DNA of 49,975 nt. Source: Nocardioides gansuensis. GTDB taxonomy: Bacteria > Actinomycetota > Actinomycetes > Propionibacteriales > Nocardioidaceae. Position 1 is the first letter of the stretch. Every line of letters begins with the position of its first letter. Of this stretch, positions 36,735 through 45,467 are shown one piece after another. The stretch lies in contig NZ_QDGZ01000014.1 of NCBI RefSeq assembly GCF_003076135.1, positions 1 through 49,975 on the forward strand, in the 5' to 3' direction. A program made the translations under genes and the position numbers. The notes under the pieces are model-generated. The model worked only from the letters and a program-made list of their open reading frames with translations. It had not been told where the DNA came from and ran no database searches.

Positions 36735-37382
36735 TCAAGCGGGATGGGCCGTGACCAGCTGCGAGGTCCAGAGGTGGCCGAGCCAGGTGGCGAAGCGCTC
36801 GTCGGGCCATCCGCTTTCTGCGACGAGCCGCTTCCAGAGTGTGCCGTCCATTGTTGCGGCCAGCACGTCACGGCACTCGGCTTCGCTGACCGCGAGCTGC
36901 CCCGTGGCGGCCGCGGCCGCGGCGTACTTGGTGCATGCGTCGAGCCGCTGCTGGTCCCACTCGGCGAGCATCGCGCCGGCTGCGGACTCGCTCGCGGCGG
37001 CACCCTGCAGCGCTGCCAGCAGTGGAGCGATGCGCCGGAACACCGCCGTGATGACGACGGCGTGCTGGACGAAGCGGGTCGCGAGGTCCGGTTCGGCGAG
37101 CACGGCGCGGATCTCCGGCCGGTCCAGAAGACGGACGTCTTCCTCGTCGCCGCGGAAGCTGACATACCAAACTTGGCGCAACAGCGTGTGCTTGTTCCGG
37201 AACGCCGCGTAGACCGTCTCGATGGCGACACCGGCCGTCGAGGCGATCTCGGCGATCGTGGTGCGGCCATACCCCTTCGCGACGAACAACTCGTGCGCTG
37301 CCTGGATGATGCGCAGACGGGTCTCGGCCGCCTGCTCCTGCCGACGGGTCGAGTTGTACTGCCTCTTGACGGACTTCGACAT
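36735..37382 (-). CDS. TetR-family transcriptional regulator
   Basis: 215 residues. HTH in RLRIIQAAHELFVAKGYGRT, TIAEIASTAGVAIETVYAAF, RNKHTLLRQV, followed by a helical ligand-binding domain. ATG 37382 is preferred over GTG 37391 because it lies just before the basic tail SKSVKRQ. It is divergent from the SnoaL-like gene, with a dyad between them, and is likely to repress that gene and itself. Confidence 0.9.
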   Translation of the reverse strand: MSKSVKRQYNSTRRQEQAAETRLRIIQAAHELFVAKGYGRTTIAEIASTAGVAIETVYAAFRNKHTLLRQVWYVSFRGDEEDVRLLDRPEIRAVLAEPDLATRFVQHAVVITAVFRRIAPLLAALQGAAASESAAGAMLAEWDQQRLDACTKYAAAAAATGQLAVSEAECRDVLAATMDGTLWKRLVAESGWPDERFATWLGHLWTSQLVTAHPA

Positions 37383-37395
37383 TAGATGCACCCTA

Positions 37396-37420
37396 ACTGT
37401 ATTGATAACAATCTAACAGT
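37396..37420. promoter_or_regulatory. imperfect dyad, candidate TetR operator
   Basis: ACTGT-ATTG-ATAA-CAAT-CTA-ACAGT: outer arms ACTGT/ACAGT and inner arms ATTG/CAAT are inverted repeats. It is an AT-rich island in the 52-bp gap between the TetR start and the SnoaL-like start. Assignment to the TetR protein is by position. Confidence 0.5.
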
Positions 37421-37434
37421 ATCGGAGGTGTGTC

Positions 37435-37851
37435 ATGGCTACCGCGACCGAGCGGTTCCTCGACGAGATGCTGCCCCGGCAGCGCGCCGCGGAGCAGGCC
37501 ATCCACAACGGCGACGCCGAGCCGCGCCTCGCGCTGTGGTCTCGCACGGACCCGGTCACGGTGTTCGGCGCGAAGATGTCCAGCTCCGGCTGGCCCAACC
37601 TGGAGCAGATGTTCCGGAAGGTCGCATCGTGGTTCTCCGACTCGTCGGAATACGAGTTCGAGGTCATCGCAGCCGGCGCCAGCGGCGACCTGGCCTACAC
37701 GGTCGGCTACGAGCACAACCGGGTGAAGGTGGACGGCCAGCCGCGGACCTACACATTGCGGGTCACGCACGTCTACCGGCGCGAGGACGATCAGTGGCGA
37801 ATCGTGCACCGGCACGGAGACGTCCTGCCCGAGGACGACCGTCCGATCTGA
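37435..37851 (+). CDS. SnoaL-like / DUF4440 (NTF2-fold) protein
   Basis: 138 residues. Helical start (ERFLDEMLPRQRAAEQAIHN), GDAEPRLALWSRTDPVTVFGA, TVGYEHNRVKVDGQPRTYTL and VTHVYRREDDQWRIVHRHGD match the NTF2-like ketosteroid isomerase/SnoaL fold used by many small binding or isomerase proteins. GGAGG lies seven bases before ATG 37435. It is controlled, on position, by the divergent TetR. The ligand is unknown. Confidence 0.85.
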   Translation: MATATERFLDEMLPRQRAAEQAIHNGDAEPRLALWSRTDPVTVFGAKMSSSGWPNLEQMFRKVASWFSDSSEYEFEVIAAGASGDLAYTVGYEHNRVKVDGQPRTYTLRVTHVYRREDDQWRIVHRHGDVLPEDDRPI

Positions 37852-37901
37852 TCACTGGGCGTCGGCTTTCACCACAAGCCACCGCGAACTGGAGCGTTCC
37901 C

Positions 37902-38708
37902 ATGAGCAACTCCCTGCCTTCGTTCCTGGCGACAGACCCTGACGTCTATGAGCACTTCATGGGGCGCTGGAGTGCCCGGCTGGCGGAGCCGTTCCTGGAA
38001 TTCGCCGGGGTCACGCGCGGCGACAGGGTGTTGGATGTCGGCTGCGGCACCGGCACCATCTCGTTGGCTCTGGCAGCGCTTGGAGCCAGGACCGTTGGCG
38101 TGGATGCGTCCGAGTCGTACCTCGACGGGGCGCGTCGTCTTCGATCACATCCCAACGTCACCTACGCTCACGGTGACGCCTGCCGCTTGGCGTACTCCAG
38201 CGAGTCGTTCGATGCCTGCGTCTCGACCCTTGCGATCGATGTCATTCCGGAGGTCGAGCTGGTGGCCACCGAGATGCGACGAGTCACCCGTCCAGGCGGG
38301 GTCGTGGCCTGCGGCACCTTCGACTTCTGGGGCGGCAATTCCGTGCTCGACCTGGTTCTGGACACAGGCGCTGTGCTGGATGAGGGCATCCGAAGCCTGC
38401 GAGCGCAGATCAAGGCCCGCCCCATCGTGTGGGCGAACGGACAGGCCAACCTCTGGGCTCGGGTTGGGCTCGTCGAGGTCCTGGAGGTGCCGATCGTGCT
38501 CAGCTTCGACTACAGCGACTTCGAGGACTACTGGTCCAGCTTCTCGACCGGTCCGACAAGGGTTGCTCAGCGGCTGACGGCTCTGCCGTCCGGCCTGCGG
38601 AGCGAGATCGAGCAGCATGTGCGCGCCGGTTATCTGGCTGGCCTGCCGGATGGGCCTCGATCGTTTGCCGGCATCGTCAGAGCGGTGCGAGGGAAAGTCC
38701 CGGGGTGA
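37902..38708 (+). CDS. class I SAM-dependent methyltransferase
   Basis: 268 residues. Motif I RVLDVGCGTGTISLALAALG, acidic VGVDASESYL, GDACRLAYSSESFDAC, and RVTRPGGVVACGTFDFWGG. The C-terminal half is variable (substrate side). Start ATG 37902 has GGAG seven bases upstream, 50 bp after the SnoaL-like stop, so it is probably the second gene of that operon. The substrate is unknown. Confidence 0.88.
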   Translation: MSNSLPSFLATDPDVYEHFMGRWSARLAEPFLEFAGVTRGDRVLDVGCGTGTISLALAALGARTVGVDASESYLDGARRLRSHPNVTYAHGDACRLAYSSESFDACVSTLAIDVIPEVELVATEMRRVTRPGGVVACGTFDFWGGNSVLDLVLDTGAVLDEGIRSLRAQIKARPIVWANGQANLWARVGLVEVLEVPIVLSFDYSDFEDYWSSFSTGPTRVAQRLTALPSGLRSEIEQHVRAGYLAGLPDGPRSFAGIVRAVRGKVPG

Positions 38709-38814
38709 ACGCTCCTAACGCATGCGCGCGGCTTAACGCCGCCTATCGGTGCGTGATGCTCCCAGATCGAAGAGCGATGCTACGGTCCAGCACCACCAGT
38801 TTCGGGGCGCCTCC

Positions 38815-40572
38815 CTAGGCGCCAACGGTCCAGAGACCTGGCTGAGGTGCGCTCCCGAAGGGGTCGGGTCCGTCGCTATAAAGGGCCAGGCGACGCCCGC
38901 CTGGGGACCAGGCCGGCGTCAGGTCGAGCTCGGGGGTGCCCATGACCATGCGCAGCCCTGATCCGTCAGGCCGGATGGTCCAGACGTCGATCCCTTCGCG
39001 GTAGGGTCCCGGCCAGTGGGTGAATGCGAGTCGTCGACCGTCGGGTGACCAGTCGAAGCCGCTCTCTGCGCCAGGGGTCCGCGTCACGCGCCGGATCTCC
39101 CCCTCGAGACGGAACGATCATGAGGTCGCAAGACTTCCCGCCGCTGAAGGCGATCCACTTCCCGTCTGGTGACCTGCTCGGTCCGAGGAAGATACAGCCG
39201 TTGCCTGTGCGTGGAATGCGAGTTCGCTCGCGACTGCGCAGATCGACGATCATCAGTGATTCGTACGTGCCCCAGGCCAGCCGGCGACCATCGGGTGACC
39301 ATGTGAGGGCCCCCAACGGCCCCTCGGCGAAGGAGCGCCCCACGCGCTCTGTCTTGAGCGTTCGGACGTCCATCACCCACGCGACCCCTGGATATCCAAA
39401 CCAGTCATGGGTGGCGTAGGCGATCTGGGAGTGATCCGGGGACCAGGTCACTTCGACGACGTGACCACTCGACGTGAGCTGACGGACGCGGCGGCCGTCG
39501 GGACGCACGGTGAACAAGTCGAATCCGGCCTCGGAGGCCGCGAAATAGGCGATCCTCGGTCCGTCTGATGCCGGCACGACGGCGGGCGTGGGATCCGGAG
39601 CGGAGCTCGGGCGCCAGCTGGGGCGCCAGCTGGGGCGCGAGCCTTCACGGACGACGAACTGGGCGTGCGTGCCGTCGGGGTTGACCGTCCAGATGCCTGC
39701 CTTGTCCGTGTACAGGGCACCGTCGCTCTGCATCGCGACGCGCCGCCCGTCGGGGGACCAGCTCGGGGATCCCTCGTTGCCCTTGCTGCGCGTCACCTGG
39801 GTCTTCCCGGTGCCGTCGGGACGGATAGACCACAGGCCTCCGCTGAACTCCCCACCCCTTCCACCGTAGACCTCGGTGTAGAGGATCGTCGTGCCGTCGG
39901 GCGACCACGCCGGACTCACTGCGAAGGGCTCCGTGTTGGGAATCGCCGCGAGCCGCGATCCGTCCGGTCTCACGCGGAACAGCTGCGTGGCATTGACGTA
40001 TTCGGCATCCTTCTCGGAGCTGACCCGAGTGAGTGCGATCCAGGTACCGTCCGGAGACCACGACGAGTCAACGACTCGCGGCCAGTCGTCGGTGTGGCCC
40101 ACCACGACGCTCTGCGTGTCGTCACGCAGGTTGAGGGAGCAGAGGTCCCTGCTCCTGTGGGGCACGCGTAGCTCAACCGCCGTCCGTCTGGAGCCCACGC
40201 CGCGTTCGTCCCATTCACGAGGCGCCGCTGAGAGCCGCCGAGGGCGTCCATCAGCCAGATGGCCTCGCCCCGCTCGAATGCGATCTCCGTGCCATCAGGG
40301 GACCAGACCGGGTCGTCGCCACCGGTTGTCGTGAGCTGCCGCCGGTGCGACCCGTCGGGGTTAATGTTGAAGACATCGGTCTGTCCGCTCGCGGGGTCGA
40401 ATGCCGCGTAGGCGATCATTCCGATCTTTCCAGGGACGACCGGGGGCGCTGAACGTGATGGGTCCTGAACGGCACGGGGCCGCTGATTCGGGGCCTCGAT
40501 CGAACCTCTAGCACCCAGGGCCAGCGACGCGCTGATGGTCAAGAGGACCACGGCGATGAGGAGGCGTCGCAT
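38815..40572 (-). pseudogene. exported PD40/TolB-like propeller protein with two frame breaks
   Basis: A signal peptide (LLIAVVLLTISASLALGARG) is followed by about ten PD40 blades, for example DDPVWSPDGTEIAFERGEAI, WSPDGTTILYTEVYGGRGGE, SPSWSPDGRRVAMQSDG, SGFDWSPDGRRLAFTHWPG, ending in LWTVGA. Breaks lie at about 40165 (one C missing in CCCC) and 39103 (one G missing in GGGGG); both are in homopolymers. Corrected, the protein is about 585 residues and similar in build to parts of the protein at 20796-26012. It may bind peptides, glycans or the cell wall. Confidence 0.8.
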
Positions 40573-40612
40573 GTGTGCCTCCGTCCGGAACCGTGCAGTC
40601 CCATGCCCATGT

Positions 40613-40640
40613 CAGGCACAACAAAGCAGGCACAACAAAG
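40613..40640. repeat. tandem 14-bp repeat upstream of the propeller gene
   Basis: CAGGCACAACAAAG occurs twice head to tail, 41 bp before ATG 40572 of the reverse gene. It could be an operator or a small duplication. Confidence 0.8.
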
Positions 40641-40678
40641 ACGGTACGCGCGTAACACAGAGCGGACCATAGACAATT

Positions 40679-40703
40679 GGGTCTGCTGCACGAACTGGTG
40701 ACA
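40679..40703. repeat. IS3 left terminal inverted repeat
   Basis: It begins GGGTCTGCTGCACG and ends GGTGACA, and matches the right end at 21 of 25 positions. It lies 7 bp after the end of orfB. Confidence 0.9.
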
Positions 40704-40710
40704 GTCGGGG

Positions 40711-41610
40711 TTAGGCCGCCTGGGCAGCGGCCGGTGTCATGATCAGCTCGTATTCGACGGGGGTCAACCGGCCGAGAGCGGCTTGGCGACGTCGTCGGTG
40801 GTAGGTCATCTCGATCCAGGTCACGGTCGCGATCCGCAGCTCCTCGCGGGTGTTCCACGTCCGTCGGTCGAGGACGTTCTTCTGCAGCAGCGAGAAGAAT
40901 GACTCCATCGCCGCGTTGTCGCCGGCCGCGCCGACGCGGCCCATTGATCCGACCATGTCGTGACGGTTGAGCTGGTGGACCAGCTTCCTGGAGCGAAATT
41001 GCGACCCTCGATCGGTGTGCAGGACACAGCCGGCCACATCCACGCCTTCGGCGTTGCGACGCGCGACGGCGTTGTCGAGTGCAGCGACCGCGATCCGTGA
41101 CTTCATGCGTGAGTCGATGGAGTAGCCGACGATCCGGTTGGAGTAGACGTCCTTGATCGCGCAGAGGTAGAGCTTGCCTTCGCGGGTCCAGTGCTCGGTG
41201 ATGTCCGAGAGCCAGAGCCGGTTCGGAGCATCAGCGCTGAAGTTCCGTTCCACCAGGTCGTCATGGACCGGCGGTCCGGCCTTCTGACCGGGCTTCTTGC
41301 CGTTGCGTCCGCGTTTCTTCCCGAACGCGGACCACCAGCCGAGCTCGGAGCAGATCCGCCACGCGGTCCGTTCGGCCATCGGCTCGCCGGCGTCGCGTGC
41401 CTCATCGAGGAGGAACCGGTAGCCGAACTCGGGGTCGTCACGGTGTGCGTCGAACAACGCGTTGGCCCGGTAGGCCGCGGTCAGCTCGGCAGCGGTGACC
41501 GGGTTGGCCAGCCAGCGGTAGTAGGGCTGGCGAGCGATCTCGAGCACCCGGCACGTCACCGCGACCGGGATGCCGTCGGCGGCCAGCTCGCGGACGAGCG
41601 GGTACATCAT
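40711..41610 (-). CDS. IS3-family transposase OrfB (DDE integrase domain)
   Basis: 299 residues. HTH_21 region (ANALFDAHRDDPEFGYRFLL), then the rve catalytic core: first Asp in LWLSDITEHW, second in LHTDRGSQF, Glu in NAAMESFFSLLQ, followed by RREEL-like WNTREELRIATVTWIEMTYH and LTPVEYE. It is produced either alone or as an OrfAB fusion. Its ATG overlaps the orfA stop in GGGAAAATGATG, where frameshifting or coupling could occur. Confidence 0.93.
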   Translation of the reverse strand: MMYPLVRELAADGIPVAVTCRVLEIARQPYYRWLANPVTAAELTAAYRANALFDAHRDDPEFGYRFLLDEARDAGEPMAERTAWRICSELGWWSAFGKKRGRNGKKPGQKAGPPVHDDLVERNFSADAPNRLWLSDITEHWTREGKLYLCAIKDVYSNRIVGYSIDSRMKSRIAVAALDNAVARRNAEGVDVAGCVLHTDRGSQFRSRKLVHQLNRHDMVGSMGRVGAAGDNAAMESFFSLLQKNVLDRRTWNTREELRIATVTWIEMTYHRRRRQAALGRLTPVEYELIMTPAAAQAA

Positions 41611-41900
41611 TTTCCCGGCAGGTGTGCCTGGGAGAGGTAGGCCGCCGCCCTGCGGAGGACCTCGTTCTCTTGCTCGAGGAGCTTGATCCGCTTGTTCGCC
41701 TCACGCAGTGCGTCGGACTCGTTCGCAGCTTGAGCGGCCGGCGACGGGTTGGCGGAGTTGCGGTCGTCGATGGTGATCCATCGCTTGAGGCATGACGGCG
41801 AGATGCCGAAGTCCTTCGCGACCTGGGCCAGGGAGGCATCGGAGTCGCGGTAGACCCGGATCACGTCCTCGCGGAACTCCTTGGGAAATGCCTTCGGCAT
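41607..41900 (-). CDS. IS3-family transposase OrfA
   Basis: 97 residues. Helix-turn-helix (MPKAFPKEFREDVIRVYRDS, LAQVAKDFGISPSCLKRWI) and a leucine-zipper-like coiled coil (LREANKRIKLLEQENEVLRR). It binds the inverted repeats and regulates transposition. ATG 41900 is chosen as the usual family N-terminus. Confidence 0.92.
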   Translation of the reverse strand: MPKAFPKEFREDVIRVYRDSDASLAQVAKDFGISPSCLKRWITIDDRNSANPSPAAQAANESDALREANKRIKLLEQENEVLRRAAAYLSQAHLPGK

Positions 41901-41944
41901 GGTGCACATCCTTCCAGCGTCGACACACATCGACGCAGATCAGA

Positions 41945-41969
41945 TGTCACCTATCCGTGCAGCAGACCC
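41945..41969. repeat. IS3 right terminal inverted repeat
   Basis: Reverse complement of the left end, ending CAGACCC and followed by the duplicated ATT. Confidence 0.9.
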
Positions 41970-42224
41970 ATTGGACCCAGGACAGGAATGAGTACGTCTA
42001 CGACCACGTGAAGCGGACCTAGCGAGGGCCGCTCACGCGTTTTTAGCTGAATGTTCTCAACTCGGCACGACCGATCTGCCGCATGAGGGGCGGTTCGACC
42101 ACCCACGGCGGTCGCGTCGCAAGCACCCGACGTACGAATGCGGCATGAGCGAGCACTTCGAACGTTGAACCGAGCGCTCCAGCGGGAAGTGAGGTAGGCC
42201 GATCGACTTTTCCACTGCGACTTG

Positions 42225-42415
42225 TCGGTGGAGACGACAATCGGTGATCTAGGCCACTCCGTGTTGGTGCGCGCTGCGGGCGGCCCGTTCGTCACCGGCG
42301 TCGAGGGCGACCACCACAACGTGGTCGGGCTGAGCCTGTCGTTGCTACGCAACCTGCTGGCGCCGAGTTCGACCTCCCGTGGGTCGACCTCTGGCGGGTC
42401 TACTCCGCCTCCACG
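42225..42415 (+). pseudogene. Maf-like pyrophosphatase C-terminal fragment
   Basis: The forward frame reads GGPFVTGVEGDHHNVVGLSL, SLLRNLL, then in another frame AEFDLPWVDLWRV. This is the end of Maf/YhdE-type nucleotide pyrophosphatases (F...IEGD..NVVGLPL..L..LL). One G added to CTGGCG restores continuity. No N-terminal part is present upstream, and its 3' end overlaps the anti-sigma gene antisense. It is probably a relic between the IS and the sigma operon. Confidence 0.55.
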
Positions 42416-43260
42416 AACGTGATCGACTCGCGGGCCGCGGCCGCCTGGTCCAACAAGTCCCTCGGTGCGTCTTCGGTCCGGAACATGTCGACCACCACCG
42501 TGGTCCCGTTGAAGTCCACGACCCAGAAGTCGACGACGACGAACCGGGGACCCTTGGGAGAAACGTTGAAATAGCTGATGCCGCGTCCACCTACTGGGGT
42601 CTCGACCACCCGGTAGATCGAGGCGCCGCAGGCGGCGTCGATCCGGGACCGCAGGTGAATGGTGTTGTGGCCGAACGCCTCCGTCGCTGCGGGCGGCTGG
42701 ACCACCTCGCTCCGCGGCAGGCGGGCAAGTTGCCGCGCCAGCTGCTGCGGCTCGTTGGCCGCACCCGTAACCTTCCCCTCGTCCAAGCACCCGGAGCCGC
42801 CGGCCACCGATTCGACCTGATAGGCGCCGATTCCCGCGAAGCGCTCGCCGGCGTACGCCACCGGGTAGTTCGAGCCCGCCCAGTTCGCACCCTCGACGGT
42901 CAGGTCGGCTTCGATCACTTCGGAGTCCGCATCGAAGCCCACGAACGTCCGGTATGTGCCGGGTGCCGTCGGGCCCCCGTTCGTGTCCGCCCAGTCCGGC
43001 GGAACTGCCGCCGACTCGGACGGCTCGCTCGGCCCGCTAGCGACGTCAGCGTCGGGATCATTGCCACCGATCTGGGTGACGCCGTAGACGCCCCCGGCGA
43101 CGAGCAGGACCGCCGCGGCGGCGAGGCCTCTGCGCATCGTGTTGCGGCGGCGGAGGCGGTCTTGCCCCCGATTGACCATGCCTCCGATATCGGGTGTGGG
43201 TGTGGTGCGCATTTCCGCCTCCTGGCTGAGTACTGCTCTGAGTTCCTCTTCGAGATTCAT
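42400..43260 (-). CDS. single-pass membrane anti-sigma-like protein
   Basis: 286 residues. A short cytoplasmic part (NLEEELRAVLSQEAEMRT) is followed by one membrane helix (RRGLAAAAVLLVAGGVYGVT) and an exported domain of about 210 residues with two Cys (GSGCLDEGK and DAACGASIY). It is coupled to the sigma factor by ATGA overlap, the usual arrangement for SigE-family sigma factors and their membrane partners. I see no classical zinc-finger HxxxCxxC motif, so the anti-sigma role is inferred from context. Confidence 0.8.
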   Translation of the reverse strand: MNLEEELRAVLSQEAEMRTTPTPDIGGMVNRGQDRLRRRNTMRRGLAAAAVLLVAGGVYGVTQIGGNDPDADVASGPSEPSESAAVPPDWADTNGGPTAPGTYRTFVGFDADSEVIEADLTVEGANWAGSNYPVAYAGERFAGIGAYQVESVAGGSGCLDEGKVTGAANEPQQLARQLARLPRSEVVQPPAATEAFGHNTIHLRSRIDAACGASIYRVVETPVGGRGISYFNVSPKGPRFVVVDFWVVDFNGTTVVVDMFRTEDAPRDLLDQAAAARESITFVEAE

Positions 43261-43766
43261 GACTCGCCCAACACCTCCCCGACTCCCGACGCGGCCAGAG
43301 CCCGCCGAAGAGCCTTCATCGCCGCTGACGTCTGTGACTTCACGGTGCCCGGCGCACAGCCGAGGACCTCGGCGATCTGTGCCTCGGTCAGGTCCTCGTA
43401 GTAGCGCAGCACGATCACGGCCCGCTGCCGCACGGGCAGTGCGCACACCAGGGGCCACAGCAGCGACCGATCGAGCACCCCCAAGTCGATGGCGTCCCCC
43501 GCGGTCTCCGGCATCGAATCGGACGGCACCTCGCGCAGCCAGGCTCTACGGCGGCTCGACACCAGCGCGTTTGCCAGCATCCGGCGCACGTACGCCTCGG
43601 GGAACTCCATCCGGCTGATCCTCGACCAACTCCCGTACGCCTTCTCGAGCGTGGTCTGGAGCAGGTCCTCGGCCGCGGTCGGCGACGCCGTGAGCAGGTA
43701 AGCCAGGCGGTAGAGCGCCGTCCATCGCGCGGTGACGAACTCGGTGAAGTCCGTCTCCGTGCTCAT
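43257..43766 (-). CDS. SigE-family ECF RNA polymerase sigma factor
   Basis: 169 residues. Sigma region 2 (FVTARWTALYRLAYLLTASP, AEDLLQTTLEKAYGSWSRI) and region 4 (LPVRQRAVIVLRYYEDLTEA, QIAEVLGCAPGTVKSQTSAA). The length and sequence match the actinobacterial SigE family. It is the first gene of a two-gene operon with a membrane partner. The gap upstream (43767-44389) should hold its promoter. Confidence 0.92.
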   Translation of the reverse strand: MSTETDFTEFVTARWTALYRLAYLLTASPTAAEDLLQTTLEKAYGSWSRISRMEFPEAYVRRMLANALVSSRRRAWLREVPSDSMPETAGDAIDLGVLDRSLLWPLVCALPVRQRAVIVLRYYEDLTEAQIAEVLGCAPGTVKSQTSAAMKALRRALAASGVGEVLGES

Positions 43767-44389
43767 CGCTCACCCCTGTTCGTCACACCCCCTGTAACGC
43801 GATGGTGATCGATCCGGTTCGTCGGCGCCGCAGAATGGCTCTTGCCATGCTGTGCCCATCGGCGCACACGCTGAGCGAGGTCCGGGGATGGCGCTTGGGC
43901 AGGCGTCGGGACCCGGACATCAGCGCCGAACACCAGTGCCTCCCGACCGTTCTTGAACACCTGACGCGCCAACCGGAGCCGACATTCCTGATATTCCAAC
44001 GGGCAACCTCAGCCTCCCAGCCGCGCGCCTAACCGGGGCGGCGCCCTTCAGCCGGGAGTATCCGGTCCGCCGATCAGCAAGCGAGTCTGGAGCGCATCGA
44101 AGTGCGCACGCTGGTCGACTAGACCCGGATCCACCGGTGGCCTGATGGCGATCGTCTGATCAGGTCCGTGGAGGTGGTGAGGACTTGTTGGTCGCCAGAC
44201 CTCGCTGTCCGGGAGTTCCCCTTTGGTCCTCGGGTCGCGCACCGGTTGCTGCTGGTCAGGCCTTGAGGGCTGGTGGCGGGTCGCTGGCTCGGTCGAACAG
44301 CGCGGTCCAGGCGGTCTCCCTCGAAACCATCCGACCATCGGCAGTTGAGGACGCCTATCGGTTCAGACGGCTCCTGAGAGGATGTGCGC
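43767..44389. other. intergenic region, no recognised gene
   Basis: About 620 bp. Frames on both strands have no family signals. It probably contains the sigma operon promoter at its left side. The sequence between 44040 and 44340 is moderately protein-like in reverse, but I cannot support a gene. Confidence 0.45.
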
Positions 44390-44571
44390 GTGGAGCCGGT
44401 TCTGAGTCAGGCACTAGAGCCGATCCTGCATGACCTCGCGCCGGGCTCGTGGCGCCCTGGCTGGAAGACGTCGACTGGACGGGTGACCCCGAATATCCGT
44501 CGGAAATGATGTGGCGGCTTGACGGCAGTGGTTCGGGCGTAGCGACCGCCACCATTCCGCTCAAGAACTAG
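44390..44571 (+). pseudogene. small acidic protein, one frame break
   Basis: GTG 44390 (GAGAGG upstream) reads MEPVLSQALEPILHDLAPGS, and after a one-base break APWLEDVDWTGDPEYPSEMM, WRLDGSGSGVATATIPLKN. Adding one G to TGGCG near 44450 gives a 60-residue acidic protein with no interruption. I do not recognise the family. Its stop overlaps the 3' end of the convergent cupin gene by 11 bp. Confidence 0.45.
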
Positions 44572-44974
44572 GTGGAGCTTCTGCCGGTGTCTGATCAATA
44601 ATTACAACTGGCTCACTGCCGTCAACCCAGGCATCGTGGCCAGGGGGAATAACGGATACATCACCTGGCCCGAACTCGTATTCCTTGCCATCTTCCATCT
44701 TAATGTGCAGTTGGCCGGAGATATGTACAAAATAATGCGGCACCGGGCACAATTCAGTATCGGCTTGCGGTCCTATATCTTCGGTCCAGCGCCAACCGGG
44801 GTAAAAGATTACCCGTTTGAAGGTCGTGTCCCCCGCCCTGATAATTGCCACCTTTCCCCGGCCGGGACTTATCTCTTCATCCGGAGATCCAAAATTGCGC
44901 TTGACAACGGTAGCCACACACTGGAGTGTATCTGCCTTCCTGCCGGGCGGAGGCTCGTCCGAGCCCAGTGACAC
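44561..44974 (-). CDS. cupin-domain protein of lower GC content
   Basis: 137 residues. Cupin motif 1 region (FYPGWRWTEDIGP...PVPHYFVHISGQLHIKMEDG) and motif 2 (EYEFGPGDVSVIPPGHDAWV). The single-domain cupin barrel usually binds a metal or small molecule. Many codons end in A or T, and the gene is clearly poorer in GC than its neighbours, which suggests recent transfer. GTG 44974 is the only start that keeps the full domain, but no good ribosome site is seen. Confidence 0.8.
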   Translation of the reverse strand: MSLGSDEPPPGRKADTLQCVATVVKRNFGSPDEEISPGRGKVAIIRAGDTTFKRVIFYPGWRWTEDIGPQADTELCPVPHYFVHISGQLHIKMEDGKEYEFGPGDVSVIPPGHDAWVDGSEPVVIIDQTPAEAPPSS

Positions 44975-45098
44975 TCATTGGCCGGGCCTCGACGTGTGCG
45001 GCCGCTCATCGGCACGATCGCGCGGAACGCGGCAATTCAGGTCGTTGGCGGCACACAGACTTCCACGGCGGACATGATTGTGCCGTGGCGACTCCCCA

Positions 45099-45462
45099 TT
45101 AAGCCTGACTAGGTTGGTCGCCAGGCCGGCGACCTTGCACGAAGTCGCGCGCTGCGTCCGCAAGCGCCGGCCATGCCTTGTGGACGCTCGGGTAGACAGC
45201 AACCCAGGTGGGGCTGGTGCGGCCATGGCCAGGGTCGAAGAGTTCGCCGCTGTTGGCTGAGATCAGTTCGGCGACTCGGTCGGCGGGAAGTTTGAACACC
45301 AGATTCTGCCGCCAGGGAAACATGAAGACCTTGCCCTGTGCGCAGAGCGCGGTTGTCCCGAACATCCGCTTCTCGGTCACCAACTCGTCGCGCAAGAGTT
45401 CGGTTCGTCGCTGCTCGTAGAAGGCCGCTGCGGCGTCTTCGCCCGGGTGCTTGGCTCGGCAT
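45099..45462 (-). CDS. TfoX N-terminal domain protein
   Basis: The core reads VTEKRMFGTTALCAQGKVFM, FPWRQNLVFKLPADRVAELI, NSGELFDPGHGRTSPTWVAV. This is the small TfoX/Sxy N-terminal fold, found alone in actinobacteria, role unknown. The continuous frame begins with TTG 45395, yet conserved sequence continues upstream (DAAAAFYEQRRTELLRDEL). ATG 45462 (MPSQAPG) connects to it if one base is corrected in CCCGGGC. I give the larger span. It follows the SRPBCC gene by 5 bp. Confidence 0.72.
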
Positions 45463-45467
45463 CGCCG

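Larger units (their letters stand above)
40679..41969 (-). mobile_element. IS3-family insertion sequence, complete
   Basis: A 1291-bp element with 25-bp terminal inverted repeats (GGGTCTGCTGCACG at both ends, then four mismatched bases, then GGTGACA). It carries an orfA/orfB transposase pair and a 3-bp target duplication ATT at 40676-40678 and 41970-41972. All parts appear intact, so it may be active or recently acquired. Confidence 0.92.

Noticed and set aside
41600..41615. Frame overlap between orfA and orfB as a sequencing break
   Set aside because: Overlapping orfA/orfB frames are normal in IS3 elements; not an error.
42043..42240. Short reverse frame beside the IS3 element
   Set aside because: It reads as plausible protein near its end, but I know no family and see no ribosome site; left unannotated.
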